Positions 44,195-55,904 are shown, numbered from the stretch's first letter. The stretch is DNA of 64,000 bases from Lytechinus pictus (GCF_037042905.1 NC_087262.1:5480001-5544000), one strand, 5' to 3'. The notes: a model not told the origin generated them from the letters alone. Translations and numbers: made by a program.

Positions 44195-45130
44195 ATGAAA
44201 AGCAAATCAACTGCGAAGGGGTACAACGAGGTTGCTGCTACAAAAGGCCCGAGCGGCCCGGGGCGAAACCATGATGCCAAGCCTGTCGGAGCTATGCAAG
44301 CCTCGCCAATGCGCAAGCATCATGAGCAAAGATCTAGTGCGCGTTCCCGATCCCCGACGAGGTCAACAAACTCTCGATTCAGTGATGACGGAGGCGAAGA
44401 AGGGTCTGCTGCGTGTGAGGTACCAGGCGTCGAAGAAGGGTTGGAGGTGGCTATCAAAAAAGCTCTGCAAGTTATTCTTCTAGAAGAATCGTTCGTAAAA
44501 AACCTAGTCAGCTCCATAAAATCTGTTCTTGTGAAGGAAATTGAATCAGCAGTTTCCGATCATGTTGAGTCCATCTTATTCGAGAATGCAAATCTTCTGG
44601 AGGAAGTCGGTCGTCTAAAAAACAGAGTCGAGTCGCTAGAAGCTGCAGCTGATGAGGCGGAGCAGTATTCACGCCGCAATTGCCTGATTTTCAGTGGTAT
44701 TGCTGAATCTGCAAACGAAGATACTGATGCCAAGATCATAGAGGTGTGCCAGAGGAATCTGGGTGTTACAGTGAAACAAGAGGACATCGATCGTTCTCAC
44801 CGCCTTTCCAGCCATGCTGCGCTTGAGAACAAGCAGAAGGATCCTCGTAGTCGTAAGCCCCGGAATGTCATCATCAAATTTTCCAACTACAGGGCAAGAG
44901 AGGCTGTTTACGCATCTAGGGCTAAGCTGAAAGGCCTTTCAATTTACATCAATGAAAATCTAACACGGAAGCGATCTCAGCTGTTCTGGCAAGTAAAGAA
45001 GGGAAACCTCCCGCAAGTCCACAAAGTCTGGACTCAAGACGGAAGAGTAACAGCGATGAATAAGAGTGGGAAAAGAGTTGCTCTTTCAAGTGTAAAGGAC
45101 CTCGGAAAACTTGACCAATTGAAGGAATGA
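44195..45130 (+). CDS. CR1-like element ORF1 protein
   Basis: 311 aa, starting at an ATG in AACTCACAATGAA context. The N-terminal ~80 residues are basic and Ser/Arg-rich (RSSARSRSPTRSTNSRFSDD). Residues ~85-150 form a likely coiled coil with heptads around LLEEVGRLKNRVESLEAAADE-like sequence. From ~158 an RRM-like fold begins RRNCLIFSGIAES, with NVIIKFSNYRAREAVY and a C-terminal basic segment (NLTRKRSQLFWQVKKG). This is the RNA-binding chaperone expected before ORF2 in CR1/L1-type elements. The frame is intact. Separation from ORF2: 369 bp. Not a host gene. Confidence 0.8.
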   Translation: MKSKSTAKGYNEVAATKGPSGPGRNHDAKPVGAMQASPMRKHHEQRSSARSRSPTRSTNSRFSDDGGEEGSAACEVPGVEEGLEVAIKKALQVILLEESFVKNLVSSIKSVLVKEIESAVSDHVESILFENANLLEEVGRLKNRVESLEAAADEAEQYSRRNCLIFSGIAESANEDTDAKIIEVCQRNLGVTVKQEDIDRSHRLSSHAALENKQKDPRSRKPRNVIIKFSNYRAREAVYASRAKLKGLSIYINENLTRKRSQLFWQVKKGNLPQVHKVWTQDGRVTAMNKSGKRVALSSVKDLGKLDQLKE

Positions 45131-45499
45131 GACAACAATATCAATCAAATTCACTGAACTGTATTTTGGTCTGCTTGAGCACACAGGCGAATTCCTGTTT
45201 ACTATTTGCTTTAAATTGCACTATTAAATATACGATTTGTTTTTAATAACGTTAATCACTAGAACTTGGTTCTTATTTTATTGAATATTTGTATAAAATT
45301 ACATTCATTACTTACACGTAATACTTTTCACTTGTTTTGAAGTGTGACAATTTACATTTTATTGTTATTGTTGCTGTTGCTATTTTGCACATATTCGGGT
45401 TTTTCATGTATATATATTTGATAATTAAAATGAATAATGTATATAAATTGCTTAGAGTGGAGGAAGTAAAATCTCAACCTAATTTCAACATAAGATTTA

Positions 45500-48331
45500 A
45501 TGATTAAATACCCATGTTCAATTTGTAATAAATCTGTTAAAATAAATCAAAAGGCTTTGTTATGCACTGTATGTTCACAGTGGGTGCATATAGTTTGTGG
45601 CGGGGTCTCAAGAGAGACCTATGATTCAGATGAACTGTTTGAAAATTGGCAGTGCCCGAAATGTATTCTCCAAAGTGTATTACCTTTTTGGAATGATCCT
45701 GATCTATCTACTGAAGTCGTGTATAACTGTAATAATATTTCTGTCGACGCACATGATGATAGGTCAACCGAAACTAATGATTTTGCTCTAAAAGATATTA
45801 AAGGTATAAAATTAGCTCATCTTAATGTCAGAAGCATTGTTAATAAAGTTGCTGATTTACAATGTTGGCTGAATAATAACCCTTATGATCTACTAGGAGT
45901 GTCAGAAACATGGTTAACAAAAGAACATTCTGATAGCTTGATTTCTGTTAAAGGTTATAAGTTTGAGAGGAAGGATAGATGTACTCATGGAGGTGGAGTG
46001 GGATGTTTTATATCAGAAAATTTATCGTATATAAGGAGATTGGATCTTGAATCTGTTGCCTTAGAAATAATTTGGTTGGAGTTGCAACGTAGCAATAGTA
46101 GCTCATTATTTATTGGTATATTGTATAGAAAACCGGATAATCATTTAGATTTTTTTGACAGTCTTGAAAGTAATCTTGAGAAATTGTATACAGTTACAAA
46201 CAACGTCATCCTTCTTGGTGATTTTAACTGTAATATGCAAACCATAAATAATCTTTCTAGAAAAGTTTCCAGTCTCCTTACTACAATGCAAATGACACAG
46301 GTTATATCTGAACCCACTAGAATTTCACCACATAGCCAGTCAGTAATCGATTTGGTATGTATTTCTGATGCACTTGTTGACAATATTATTAAGTCAGGAG
46401 TGCAGTCAGCTGGACTTAGTGATCACTCTGTGATTTTTACTGCAATTAAAGGGAAACATCAATCCCTTTCTCCGAAAATAACTAAATGTCGTTCATTCAA
46501 GTACTTTGACAGTCAGAAATTTAAAGATGATGTAAGGAAAGTTGATTGGCATGAGTTTTATTCCTGTGGGACTGACGTTGAAAAATTGTGGCACTACTTT
46601 AAAAACACACTCCTGGACATTTGTGACAGGCATGCCCCCGTGATATCAGTGCGGCAAAAACAAAGAGGGGTACCTTGGATAAATGATGATTTTTTGGTGT
46701 TAGCACGCGAAAGGGATTATTATCGAAAGCAATTTAGAAAAACAAGATTAATTTATTGGTGGAATAAATTTCAGTTTTCCCGTAACAGAGCTAATAACTT
46801 GATTAAAAATTTGAAAAAGAAGTATTATCAGGACAAATTTAAGGACTGCGAAAATGACATAAAAAAGAACTGGAACATTTTATCGAAGCTTATACCTAAG
46901 AAAAATAAAACCACGAGTCATGATGTTAAATTAACAATTGATAATGATCAAATACCTAACAATGAAATAGCTCACGTTCTAAACAAAGCCTTTAATGAAG
47001 TCGGCTCAAGGTTGCAAGCCGCTTCGGGTAATTTCTCGAAAGATTTATTAAACAATTTACAAACTCTGTTTATTCCAGATTGTGAATTTAAATTTTATGC
47101 AATCAAAAAGGAGTATGTTTTGAAAGAACTATTACATATTGATTGTTCGAAAGCGGTCGGAGTAGATGGCATTCACCCTAAGTTTCTTAAGCTGGCAGCA
47201 GAGAGTATAGCTGGCCCTTTAACCCATTTATTTAATGCAACTTTACAAACTAGTGTTATTCCAGAAGATTTTAAAACAGCAAGAATTACTCCTGTACATA
47301 AGGGAGGATCATTTGATATTGACAATTATAGACCAATTTCTGTGCTTCCAGTCCTGTCCAAAATACTAGAGAGAGCAATACATGATCAATTGTATAAGTA
47401 CTTAAATGTAAATGATCTACTTGCAAATTGTCAGTCTGGCTTCAGACCGTCTTATTCTACTGCCACTTGTCTAACTGAGATTACAGACTTTTTGTATGAT
47501 AAAATGGACCGAAAACATGTTACTGGTGGTATTTTCTTGGACTTACGCAAAGCTTTTGATGTTATTCCTCACAATTTTATACTTGCAAAACTTAAGTACT
47601 ATGGTATTACTGGCAATGAATACAACTGGATGGAATCGTATTTAACAGACAGAAGGCAATTTGTAATGATTAACAATTGTCGCAGTGAATTTTTGAAGAT
47701 AAAATCAGGTGTCCCACAAGGATCTATACTGGGTCCATTGATATTTTGTATTTTTATTAATGACATGTGTAATTTGAAATTGCATGTACATTCTAAAATG
47801 TCTCTTTATGCTGATGATACCGCCATTTTTAATCACGGTGAATCAATTAAGGAGGTACAAAAGTATTTGCAAGATGATTTTGATTCAATAAGTAAGTGGC
47901 TAGACTTAAATAATATGCATTTACACCCGCAAAAAACAAAAGCCATGGTATTTGGTCAAAAGAAAAAGTTGAGGGGTGCTCATTTGTCAGTGAAATTCAG
48001 GAACATACAATTAGAAAATGTAAAAAAGATTAAATACTTAGGTGTCATGCTCGATCCGGGCTTGACTTGGTGCGAACATATTACTAATATCGTTTGTAAA
48101 ATATCTCGGGTAATAGGTTGTGTAAGGCGGATTAAGCACTTACTGTCCTTTGATATTATGAAGAAGCTGTACTTTTCTATGGTTTTACCTTACATTGATT
48201 ACTGTATTACATCTTGGGGAAGCAGTGCAAAAATACATTTAGATAAGATACAAAAACTTCAAAATAAATATGCCAGAATGCTTTTGAAAAAGATTATAAT
48301 ACATCACAAATTTCTTTGTTGCAGTCACTGA
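45500..48331 (+). CDS. CR1-like element ORF2: PHD finger, endonuclease, reverse transcriptase
   Basis: 943 codons. Residues ~6-55 form a PHD-type zinc finger (C-x2-C, CTVCSQWVHIVC, WQCPKC). An APE-type endonuclease follows (~105-320: LAHLNVRSI, GVSETWL, ILLGDFNCN, SDHSVIF). The reverse transcriptase is at ~555-830 (DNYRPISVLP, FLDLRKAFDVIPH, GVPQGSILGPL, YADDTAIF), then the post-RT region LKKIKYLGV-like. The frame ends early because one base is missing in an A-run near 48286; the C-terminal part continues in another frame to 48627. EN and RT catalytic motifs are intact. The N-terminal PHD finger is a feature of some CR1-group ORF2 proteins. Confidence 0.85.
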   Translation: MIKYPCSICNKSVKINQKALLCTVCSQWVHIVCGGVSRETYDSDELFENWQCPKCILQSVLPFWNDPDLSTEVVYNCNNISVDAHDDRSTETNDFALKDIKGIKLAHLNVRSIVNKVADLQCWLNNNPYDLLGVSETWLTKEHSDSLISVKGYKFERKDRCTHGGGVGCFISENLSYIRRLDLESVALEIIWLELQRSNSSSLFIGILYRKPDNHLDFFDSLESNLEKLYTVTNNVILLGDFNCNMQTINNLSRKVSSLLTTMQMTQVISEPTRISPHSQSVIDLVCISDALVDNIIKSGVQSAGLSDHSVIFTAIKGKHQSLSPKITKCRSFKYFDSQKFKDDVRKVDWHEFYSCGTDVEKLWHYFKNTLLDICDRHAPVISVRQKQRGVPWINDDFLVLARERDYYRKQFRKTRLIYWWNKFQFSRNRANNLIKNLKKKYYQDKFKDCENDIKKNWNILSKLIPKKNKTTSHDVKLTIDNDQIPNNEIAHVLNKAFNEVGSRLQAASGNFSKDLLNNLQTLFIPDCEFKFYAIKKEYVLKELLHIDCSKAVGVDGIHPKFLKLAAESIAGPLTHLFNATLQTSVIPEDFKTARITPVHKGGSFDIDNYRPISVLPVLSKILERAIHDQLYKYLNVNDLLANCQSGFRPSYSTATCLTEITDFLYDKMDRKHVTGGIFLDLRKAFDVIPHNFILAKLKYYGITGNEYNWMESYLTDRRQFVMINNCRSEFLKIKSGVPQGSILGPLIFCIFINDMCNLKLHVHSKMSLYADDTAIFNHGESIKEVQKYLQDDFDSISKWLDLNNMHLHPQKTKAMVFGQKKKLRGAHLSVKFRNIQLENVKKIKYLGVMLDPGLTWCEHITNIVCKISRVIGCVRRIKHLLSFDIMKKLYFSMVLPYIDYCITSWGSSAKIHLDKIQKLQNKYARMLLKKIIIHHKFLCCSH

Positions 48332-48627
48332 AGTGGCAATCAGTAGATCAGCGTATAAAATATCAGTATTGTGTTCTTGTATATAAAATAATGAATGATT
48401 TAGTTCCAAATTATTTAAAACCTTTAGTATGTAAACGGCCCGTGAAATACAGGACACGGTATTCTTTACGATGCCCCCTTCAGCTTCCCAAAGCTAGAAT
48501 TGAACATAAAAGAAAATCTTTCGCATATGTCGGACCCAAATTATTTAATGCACTTCCTTCAAATTTACAAGTTTGTACCTCCTTGTTAGTTTTTAAAAAA
48601 TTATGCAAAGCCTTTCATACGAATTGA
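48316..48627 (+). pseudogene. Frameshifted C terminus of the CR1-like ORF2
   Basis: Reads SLKWQSVDQRIKYQYCVLVY, LRCPLQLPKARIEHKR, GPKLFNALPSNLQ and FKKLCKAFH. This is the normal CR1 tail, one base out of frame with the upstream ORF. Confidence 0.85.
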
Positions 48628-48798
48628 TAAAGAGCGAAATGATATTCCTTTGATTTACAATGCTATGTATGTTTAAATTGTCACTTCCCACTCTATATTT
48701 TGGTGTTAATTGTTTCTGATGTTAGATATTTTGTATTTTGTATTTTTGATGTTGTTTGTTGTTGTTGTTCATAGTTATCTTGACATGTATTTTAAACT

Positions 48799-48852
48799 GC
48801 AGGGCGCCTTTGTAAAGCAGTTTTAAGAACTGAACAGGCCTACCCTGCAGTA
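48799..48852 (+). other. 3'-UTR hairpin of the CR1-like element
   Basis: CTGCAGGG pairs with CCCTGCAG across 38 nt, just before AATAAATAAA repeats. CR1/L2 elements are recognised by their RT through such 3' stem-loops; function here is inference. Confidence 0.65.
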
Positions 48853-48902
48853 TAAAATAAATAAAACAAAATAAATAAATAATAAATAAATAAATCTTAC
48901 CA

Positions 48903-49831
48903 TTAAATATAAACTCGAGATTTAGACCATGCAGTGTCTTCACAGTTGTCTTCTTTCTTCAAAAGGTGTTTCCATGTTGCTGGAATATTTTCAAAAACTT
49001 TATAAACTTTATCTATTTCATTTCCATCTAACCCCATTCTCAGAAAGTCTCTAGGAGATTTGATGTTACCTTCCTTGTCAACAATATGATGCAATTTATA
49101 TATATTTTTAAGAAATAAGTTTTCATCAAATAGCATTTGCCCGTTTAGTCGAATAAGTTTATTGTTAAAAAATATCTCATTTCTTTTAGATGTTTCTTTT
49201 TTAAGAAGTACTTCTTTGGTAGCGGCCCAAATTTGCAACATATCCATATAAAAGTTTGGTAATGATATTTTACAAATATTCAGTGAAGTATTAGTGAATA
49301 ATAACAAAAGTCCTCCTACATCACGGGTTCCATATATAAAAAAAACGTTTCCATCCTATTCTGAAACCTCCTGTCAAAAGCCTTTTCAGCCACATGACTC
49401 TTTGTGAATATACAAATAAATGAAAATCAATCATTTTAAGTCCTCCCCTTTCGTACTCCATAGACATCACGTTTCTTTTGACCTTATCTTTACCATTCCA
49501 TAAGAAATCAAACATTAACTTTTCGATCTCCTCAAACACCCATATTGGTACTGGTAAAAGTGAAGACACATAATTTTATTTTAGAAAGTGCAAATGTTTT
49601 CAAAAGTTGTATCTTGCCCATCAGGGTGAGATCTCTTTGCTTCCACCATATTAATAATTTTTTTATTTTACTTAAAATCTCTTTGTAATTAACATTTTCC
49701 TGAATTTCTACATCTAATGAAAAAGTTATTCCCAATATTCTAATAGCTTCAACTAATTTACCAAATGGAACTTCAATATTTTTTTTAGAAAGAGGACCCA
49801 ACGCTAATATTAATGTTTTGTCTTTATTCAT
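48903..49831 (-). pseudogene. Tx1-like ORF2, post-RT region in broken frames
   Basis: Three pieces follow the RT. 49831-49532 (NKDKTLILALG, LLIWWKQRDLTLMGKIQLLK) is in the RT frame after an in-frame TGA. 49569-49321 (VPIWVFEEIEKLMFDFLWNG) comes after a one-base shift. 49307-48903 (LPNFYMDMLQIWAATKE, NNKLIRLNGQMLFDE) follows another shift near 49318. The order and content match the relics at 31 and 38 kb. Confidence 0.8.
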
Positions 49832-49858
49832 TTTTAAGCCTGAAATCTTAGCAAAATC

Positions 49859-52036
49859 TCAAAATATTTTTCCGATTCTATCAATAGATTGGGAGTCCCT
49901 CACAAAAAGTGTCATATCATCTGCGTAGAGCGCTTGTTTGACTTCTACATTACCAAAGCTGATTCCGTGGATGGATTTATCTTTACGAATGGTAATAGCA
50001 AGGACCTCGATACAAAGTATAAATAAATAAGGAGAGAGGGGATCCCCCTGTCTCACACCTCTTTCAACACTAAAGTATCCTGTCGATATACCCCCATTAA
50101 ATACGCAACTCAAGGCAGTTTTGTATAATGTTTTGATCCAGCTGCAAAATGAGGACCCGAAGCCAAAAGAACGTAAAACGTTTTGCAAAAAGATGTGCGA
50201 GACCGAATCAAACGCTTTTTCAAAATCTATTGCCATTAAGAAACCAGGTGCATTATTTTGCCGTGTATAGTAAATCATATCGTCAATCAATCTAATTGCA
50301 TCTCCTATGTTTCTATACTTTATATAACCAACTTGGTCGATAAAAATTATTTCATGTAATACCGGTTTAATTCTATTTGATAATACTTTAGTTAAGATTT
50401 TGTAATCGACAATTAATAATGAAATTGGTCTATATTTTTTTATTAACAGGGGATCTTTCCCTTCTTTGGCAAACATAATAATAACAGCTTGCTTCTGAGA
50501 TGATGAAAGTTCTCCTTTAGACTTAGCCTCATTCAAAGCATCAGCCAAAACATCTCCAACTAATTGCCAAAATACTAAATATAATTCAACATTGAGCCCA
50601 TCATTTCCAGGTGTTTTATTGAGTTGCATTTGTTTCAATGCTTCTAGACATTCACGTTGAGTAATTGTCCCTTCACAAATTTCTTTTGAAGATGGCTCTT
50701 TAAAAAAAGTATTATCAAAGCAATCAGTAATAATTTCTACTGATTTAGAATATAATCCACTATATAATCTATGTATCTCTTTAGTAATTTCTTTTTGATC
50801 AAAAGTGACTTTTCCTTCTATCTGTAATTTGCGTATTACTGTTTTCCGTTTATTAGATTGCATCAGCTGTGTGAAATATCTAGTATCCCTCTCCCTACAT
50901 TCATAAAATGAGGCCCTGGATCTAATTTTAACACCCTCATTAACATAATCATAAATTGCTTTTAACTGGTTCCTTTTGCTCTCTAACAATTCTAACTTAC
51001 CCTCATCGACCTTTTCTAATAACTCCTTTTCCAAAGATAAAATTTCTTTTTCCAAAATATCAATTTTTTGTTTCCGTAGCTTTGCCTTATCTCTAGAATA
51101 CTTCCTAGTAAAGTAGCTGATTTTCATTTTCAAAAAATCCCATCGAACCCTTTTAGCTTCAACTTCCCGCTCTAACTCTTCTTTTAATCTTAAAATCTCT
51201 TCTGCCATTCTTTTTTTATATTCTTCATCATTGCAAAGGCTGCTATTAAATTTCCAGTAAGAACCTTTGAATTTTACATTTGATGGCATGTTATAACAAT
51301 GCATTTGGATTGCCGAATGGTCTGGTGCCACAGAAGGTATTATTTGACATTTACACACAACTTCGTCTATATTTTCAGACACAAACCAATAATCCAACCT
51401 GCTTAGCATGAACGGGCTATTTTGCCTGTAATTAAATTGTTTTTTACTTGCATTCCTTTCCCTCCATATATCTATCAATTTATGTTGGTCTAAGAATTGA
51501 TCAAATATTAGATTACAGCGGGTGTTTATATTTTGTTTACTACTTCCCATATAGTCCAAGTTCTTCCTAATAATATTAAAATCACCTCCTATTATAACTG
51601 GATTGTTGTTTGCGTTTATCTCATCCAACTTTTCGTTGAAGTGTTTCAAAAAATCTATTTGTTCCAATTCCTTTCCTCTAACCGGAAAATACACATTCGC
51701 TATGATTAAATTAAACCCTTGCATAATGCAATTTAAAATAATAAATCTGCCACCTTCATCCTTAACTGTTTTTGTAACATTGACATCTAATTTTGAATCT
51801 AATAATATCATAACCCCTTTACTATGACTTGTGCCGTGATTAAAAACTATGTTTCCATTCCAATATTGTTTCCATTTTTCATCAATATCTCCTGTACTAA
51901 ATGTCTCTTGTAAGAATATAATATCCGCATGTTTATCTTTACACCATTCAAAAATTTTCCGCCTTTTTGCTCGTTCCCTTATTCCTTTTACATTTAATGA
52001 AATAAAATTGCAATCTATTGGTACGTCACTATTCAT
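49859..52036 (-). pseudogene. Tx1-like ORF2: endonuclease and reverse transcriptase
   Basis: 725 codons from ATG at 52036 to a TGA at 49861-49859 that is in frame with the downstream continuation, so the protein is cut short. The APE-type endonuclease at ~10-235 shows FISLNVKGI, IIFLQETF, IIGGDFN, RLDYWF and PDHSAIQ. A Lys/Glu-rich connector (~250-400, probable coiled coil) leads to the RT at ~490-715 with KYRPISLL, AIDFEKAFDSV, GVRQGDPLSPYLFILC and YADDMTLF. The motif set is of the L1/Tx1 group, unlike the CR1-type RT of the inserted element. Confidence 0.8.
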
Positions 52037-52340
52037 ACAGAATTATAAGGGAGTAGTAATAAGTCTCTTCTTTTTCGCCTTTTCCAATGACATATGACAT
52101 AGCTAACGACAGAGCTAACGAGAGCAATTCAGTTTTGTTGCTGATTCTTATCTCAAACGGGTCGCGATACATCCACCCATACACACAGCCACACATCATG
52201 CACACTACCCCTAACCAAGCCCTCCCCCAAACCTTCCACCCCCCAAACCTTCCACCCCCAAACACCCCCAAACACCCCTACAGACATACATCACGTGTTT
52301 GGCACGCTCTCTGCACACATACACTTGGTAGTGCGAGAGC

Positions 52341-53469
52341 TTGAGCCCCTCCCCTTCTTCGTATATAACTTAACATTCAATCTATGTAATTTCAAAATGA
52401 CCTCTGATTAAAAAAATAACCTGTTCTAGTTGGATAATCCAGCACATGTAATTAACTCCAAGCAAAATTTAAAAAGTGGCTTTTGTAGCCTAAATTACTT
52501 TAATATTGGTTCTTTGGAGAAACAAAAAAGTTTTCAAATTGTATAAAGTGAAATCTACCATTCTCCTTTTTCAGAGCTTATATCTGACCTTATAACCGGC
52601 ATAGTAAATATATCAACTCCACAAAGCCATAAAAGCCAGCCTATACAAAAAAAGAAATACATAGCACAGGCAATGGATGTAAAACATAACAGTCTGAGCT
52701 GAAGGTATTTAGAAATAGATAACTCATTAATGCACAATCTATTCATGCAGATAGACGCACAGTGTTCTATTTTCATAAGATGACTTTAAAGTGCGACATT
52801 TTACCCTCATTATCAAAGAGCAAATGCATTACAGGAAATCCTGGCTTGATCAGGATAACATTCCCAATATACTGGGTTAATGACTCTGCTGTATTAATTG
52901 GAACCTCCTGATTTATACATGGAGATATTCAATAGGTTATTCACCTTGGATACTGAGAGATTGCATTTAAAGTGATGGATAAGATAGTGAATAGAAACAA
53001 GTCACCTCTCAATAACTCATAGGTTATTATGTAACACTATAGTCTTGTTTGACACACCTACGAAAGAATAAAAAACAACTTTTCAATTAACACATTCCGC
53101 GAACGAGCACCACTCAATATCTTTCTAACCAAGCACACTAGTGACAATAGTTCTTATTATTAAAAATCACCTGTATCGTTAACGAGTGTGCCGGAAAAAA
53201 TAACAACAACCGTAATCATGACCCGAAAATAGCATTGAAAAAAATTCCTGTGCAAATGAGGTTATAAAGAATGCAATGTACCAAATTAGCTTCGTCATTT
53301 ATGGTATGATCTACTGTAAACTACCTTTCATGTGTTCTTCTCGACAATAATCTCAGAATTAATATTATGGAGATATTCAGACTACATGTATGATTCAACA
53401 ATAAAAAATATCTTGACCATGTGGCCTGCACTACATCACCTTTTCAAATAAGCCTTTTCAGATTTTCTA
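52341..53469. other. No gene seen
   Basis: AT-rich; no domain-bearing frame or clear repeat. Confidence 0.5.
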
Positions 53470-53800
53470 TTACAATGGATACATACACACGAGCGTGGCA
53501 CTTGATGAAGTAATTCTAGTAGGTCTATGGATTAAAGGGAGGGAAAAATTACTGAACAAACAATTAACAATATTCTTAACTTGGGAATTGGAGCCATGTT
53601 TTAGATTATCAGTGTTAAGATCACCCACAAAAAAAAGTTTCATTTTCTCTGGATAGTGTGATCCGGAGGTTGTAAAGCTCTCCAATAAAGGAATTTATGT
53701 CCCATGAAGGGGCTCGGTATGTAGTAGGTCCACGATAAGAACAAAGGAAACTCGATTGTGCCCCCCCCCCCCCACCTTTGAGAAGAGATATTCGCCCATG
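53470..53800 (-). pseudogene. Endonuclease fragment of a CR1/jockey-like retrotransposon
   Basis: The minus-strand piece 53685-53470 has KLFFVGDLNTDNL, CLFSNFSLPLIHRPTRITSSSATLV, the EN block around GD(F/L)N. An upstream piece in another frame (SWDINSFIGELYNL) is shifted, and a poly-G/C run breaks the sequence near 53760. Short, no RT. Confidence 0.7.
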
Positions 53801-54069
53801 CTTCAGCACCCCAAGTAAAAAAAAATAGTTTCAAGGGCCCTGCAGCGGCCCTTGCTTAACGTGATAATAGGCTATTATATAATACCATGATTATACTACC
53901 CCGGCTTATCCACTAAAACAAATGACAATGACGTCATTCGGTTGTCAAAAGAGATTGGGGAAAATACCAATACTTTTTTTTTTAATCAGTTCACCACAAA
54001 TGAAGTTGACCCGGAGCTTTATCGGATTTCCAAGGAAAGTGCCTTTTGATGACCACGATTGAAAAGACC

Positions 54070-54512
54070 AGTTCGTAGTTACTCATGGACAATTTTAGTC
54101 AAATGACCTTTCATTTCTTTCATTATGATAGGCAGATTTAAAAGCAAGATATTACGTAAGCTTGCCTTACATAGCAGGATGAAGAAATTGAATAGACCAG
54201 GTGACTAGAATAGCACACCAATGAACACTTAATGAAGGTATTTGTTGCATTCCTACTTTGAATGCATATCATAGCATGTTGCACAATGTACTTGGCTAAC
54301 TGTGAAATACCAGTCGTTCGTGGACGCATTTTTTTTTTTTGTGTGGATGTAAATGAAAACCACTATTCAAAAGAATATATGAATAATCAAGACATCAAAG
54401 TTGGTGCTTATCTCATTAGATTTTAAACCACCATGTCACGTTAGTACAAATGACCTTTCTCTGATCATGCGTAGAATCTTTTGATCATGCGCAGAAAGGA
54501 ACTACGAACTGG
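54070..54512. mobile_element. MITE with CCAGTTCGTAGTT ends
   Basis: CCAGTTCGTAGTTACTCATG at the left faces GAACTACGAACTGG at the right, with inverted AAATGACCTTTC blocks inside. A single arm of the same family recurs inverted at about 61262-61350. Confidence 0.65.
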
Positions 54513-54624
54513 CTCCGCAATGATCCGCGCAGAAAAGGGACTTTTTCTGTGGAGCACATGCACAGGTGAGGATTTCTTTTTATTATTGTCCGTCTAGCGT
54601 ATAATTTGACAAGATCAGAACCTT

Positions 54625-54721
54625 TATAAAAGCCAAGAGACTTCAGCAAATGTTTAAGATTTTGATGAGAGGACTCCGGTCGACTGCTTTCCTGTGTACT
54701 TGTCTGACAACATTTTACTTG
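54625..54721 (+). promoter_or_regulatory. TATA box and noncoding leader exon of the crystallin/aerolysin-like gene
   Basis: TATAAAA (54625-54631) is followed by a likely start site at about 54645-54657 and an exon ending at donor GTAAGT (54722). The exon contains an ATG at 54665 whose frame, joined to the exon at 57900, stops after 20 codons, so it would be a small upstream ORF. The link to the gene 3.2 kb downstream is inferred from strand, donor and the lone acceptor at 57899. Confidence 0.45.
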
Positions 54722-54851
54722 GTAAGTTTTCGTTTAAGTTTTATTTTCTATCTTTTAAGAGAAAAATACGAGATTTGTCGAATGAATGTTCCGGATCTGG
54801 ATGTGTACAGTGCAGGACCGTTTTGGTAGCCTATAGCGCACCGGGTTAATG

Positions 54852-55589
54852 TTAAAGGGGAATGAAACCCTTGGAACAAGTAGGCTTGTGTCGAAACAGG
54901 AAAAATCAAAGAATAAGAACAAAGAAAGTTTGGCCTTATCGTGAAATTTGTCACCTCTCTTCTTGTGTGTGTGTGCGTTCGTTGTGTACAAAGTCAATGG
55001 GAGTGGAAAGAAGTAACCGCCGTTGACGAAATAAACGGCAGTGAATGGACTGGTGACATAAACCACGATAATGCCGAAAGGGCCGGAAAAATCGGACAAA
55101 TAATAAGAAAGTTATGAGCATTCGAAGATTGCAATCACTAATGCTATGGAGATCCTCCCATTGGCAATGCGACAAGGATGTGTGATGTCACATGTGAACA
55201 ACTTTCCCTTTGATGGACTATAAAACACCCCCAAAATGTCTCTTTTGGCTATTTCTTATGGTGATACAAACTCTTTATCCATGATGTATTCTTTAAAAAT
55301 CTGTATTACATGGCCTCGTATAGAAAGAATATATGCTCTACTGATAGATGTGATAAAAGAGGCAGTTTAATTGAAATATATACTAAAGTAATGGGGAGAG
55401 TTGTTAACAAGTGACATCACACATCTTTGTCGCATTGCCAATTTGAGGATCTCCATAGCATTAGTGATCGCACTCAAATGCTCATATCTTCTCATTTGTC
55501 CGATTTTTCTCAAACTTTCGGTGATCTGTTTCTTTGATTTTTCTGTTTTCACACAAGCTATCTTGTTCAAAAGTTTCATTCTCCTTTAA
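54852..55589. mobile_element. TTAA MITE, AGGGGAATGAAAC family
   Basis: TTAA at 54852-54855 and 55586-55589. Termini AGGGGAATGAAACCCTTG and GTTTCATTCTCCT, then GAACAAG.AGGCTTGTGT against ACACAAGCTATCTTGTTC. Internal GGATCTCCATAGCATTAGTG is also inverted. Lies in the long first intron of the crystallin/aerolysin-like gene. Confidence 0.85.
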
Positions 55590-55904
55590 TGCTTATACGT
55601 CTTTCTTTGAATTAAGAACTTCTTTTGGTATGTCCCAATTAACTTTATATTTCACAGTTTATCGATTCCAGAGGTCTAGGATATTTAGTGTTTCATATAC
55701 TGAGAGTTATGTGTTTGATTCCATCATTTCTACCGAGGCAAGAAATTGGAGACTTTTAATCTGTTTTTTTTTTCTTTTTTAAACTATACATTCAATTAGA
55801 TTTATGCTCACATTTTCACCATGCTGCACTTGTATTTTTGTTCATACCCGGGGTTTATACTGTCATTACGAATATTTCAATATAGGAGGCTGCACTCTAT
55901 ATAT
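55590..55904. other. No gene seen
   Basis: AT-rich intronic sequence. Confidence 0.5.

Larger units (their letters stand above)
43965..48898 (+). mobile_element. Nearly complete CR1-like non-LTR retrotransposon
   Basis: Two ORFs in the expected order with a GC-rich 5' leader (from about 43965) and a 3' UTR ending in a hairpin and (AAAT)n tail. It interrupts the minus-strand Tx1-like element: joining GTTTGGTAAACT at the left to CTTACCATTAAA at the right restores that element's FNGK...LPNV-type segment apart from one base. Only one coding lesion is evident, so this is the youngest large insertion in the window. Confidence 0.8.
48900..52340 (-). mobile_element. Tx1/L1-like non-LTR retrotransposon, 5' part, split by the CR1-like element
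   Basis: Minus strand. It contains most of ORF2 (below) and about 300 bp of 5' sequence above 52036 rich in CACCCCCAAAC. No ORF1 is seen, so the 5' end is truncated or lost. The 3' remainder lies at 43300-43960. Confidence 0.75.

Noticed and set aside
44195-48627. Host genes
   Set aside because: RRM-like ORF1 and PHD-endonuclease-RT ORF2 in tandem are retrotransposon proteins.
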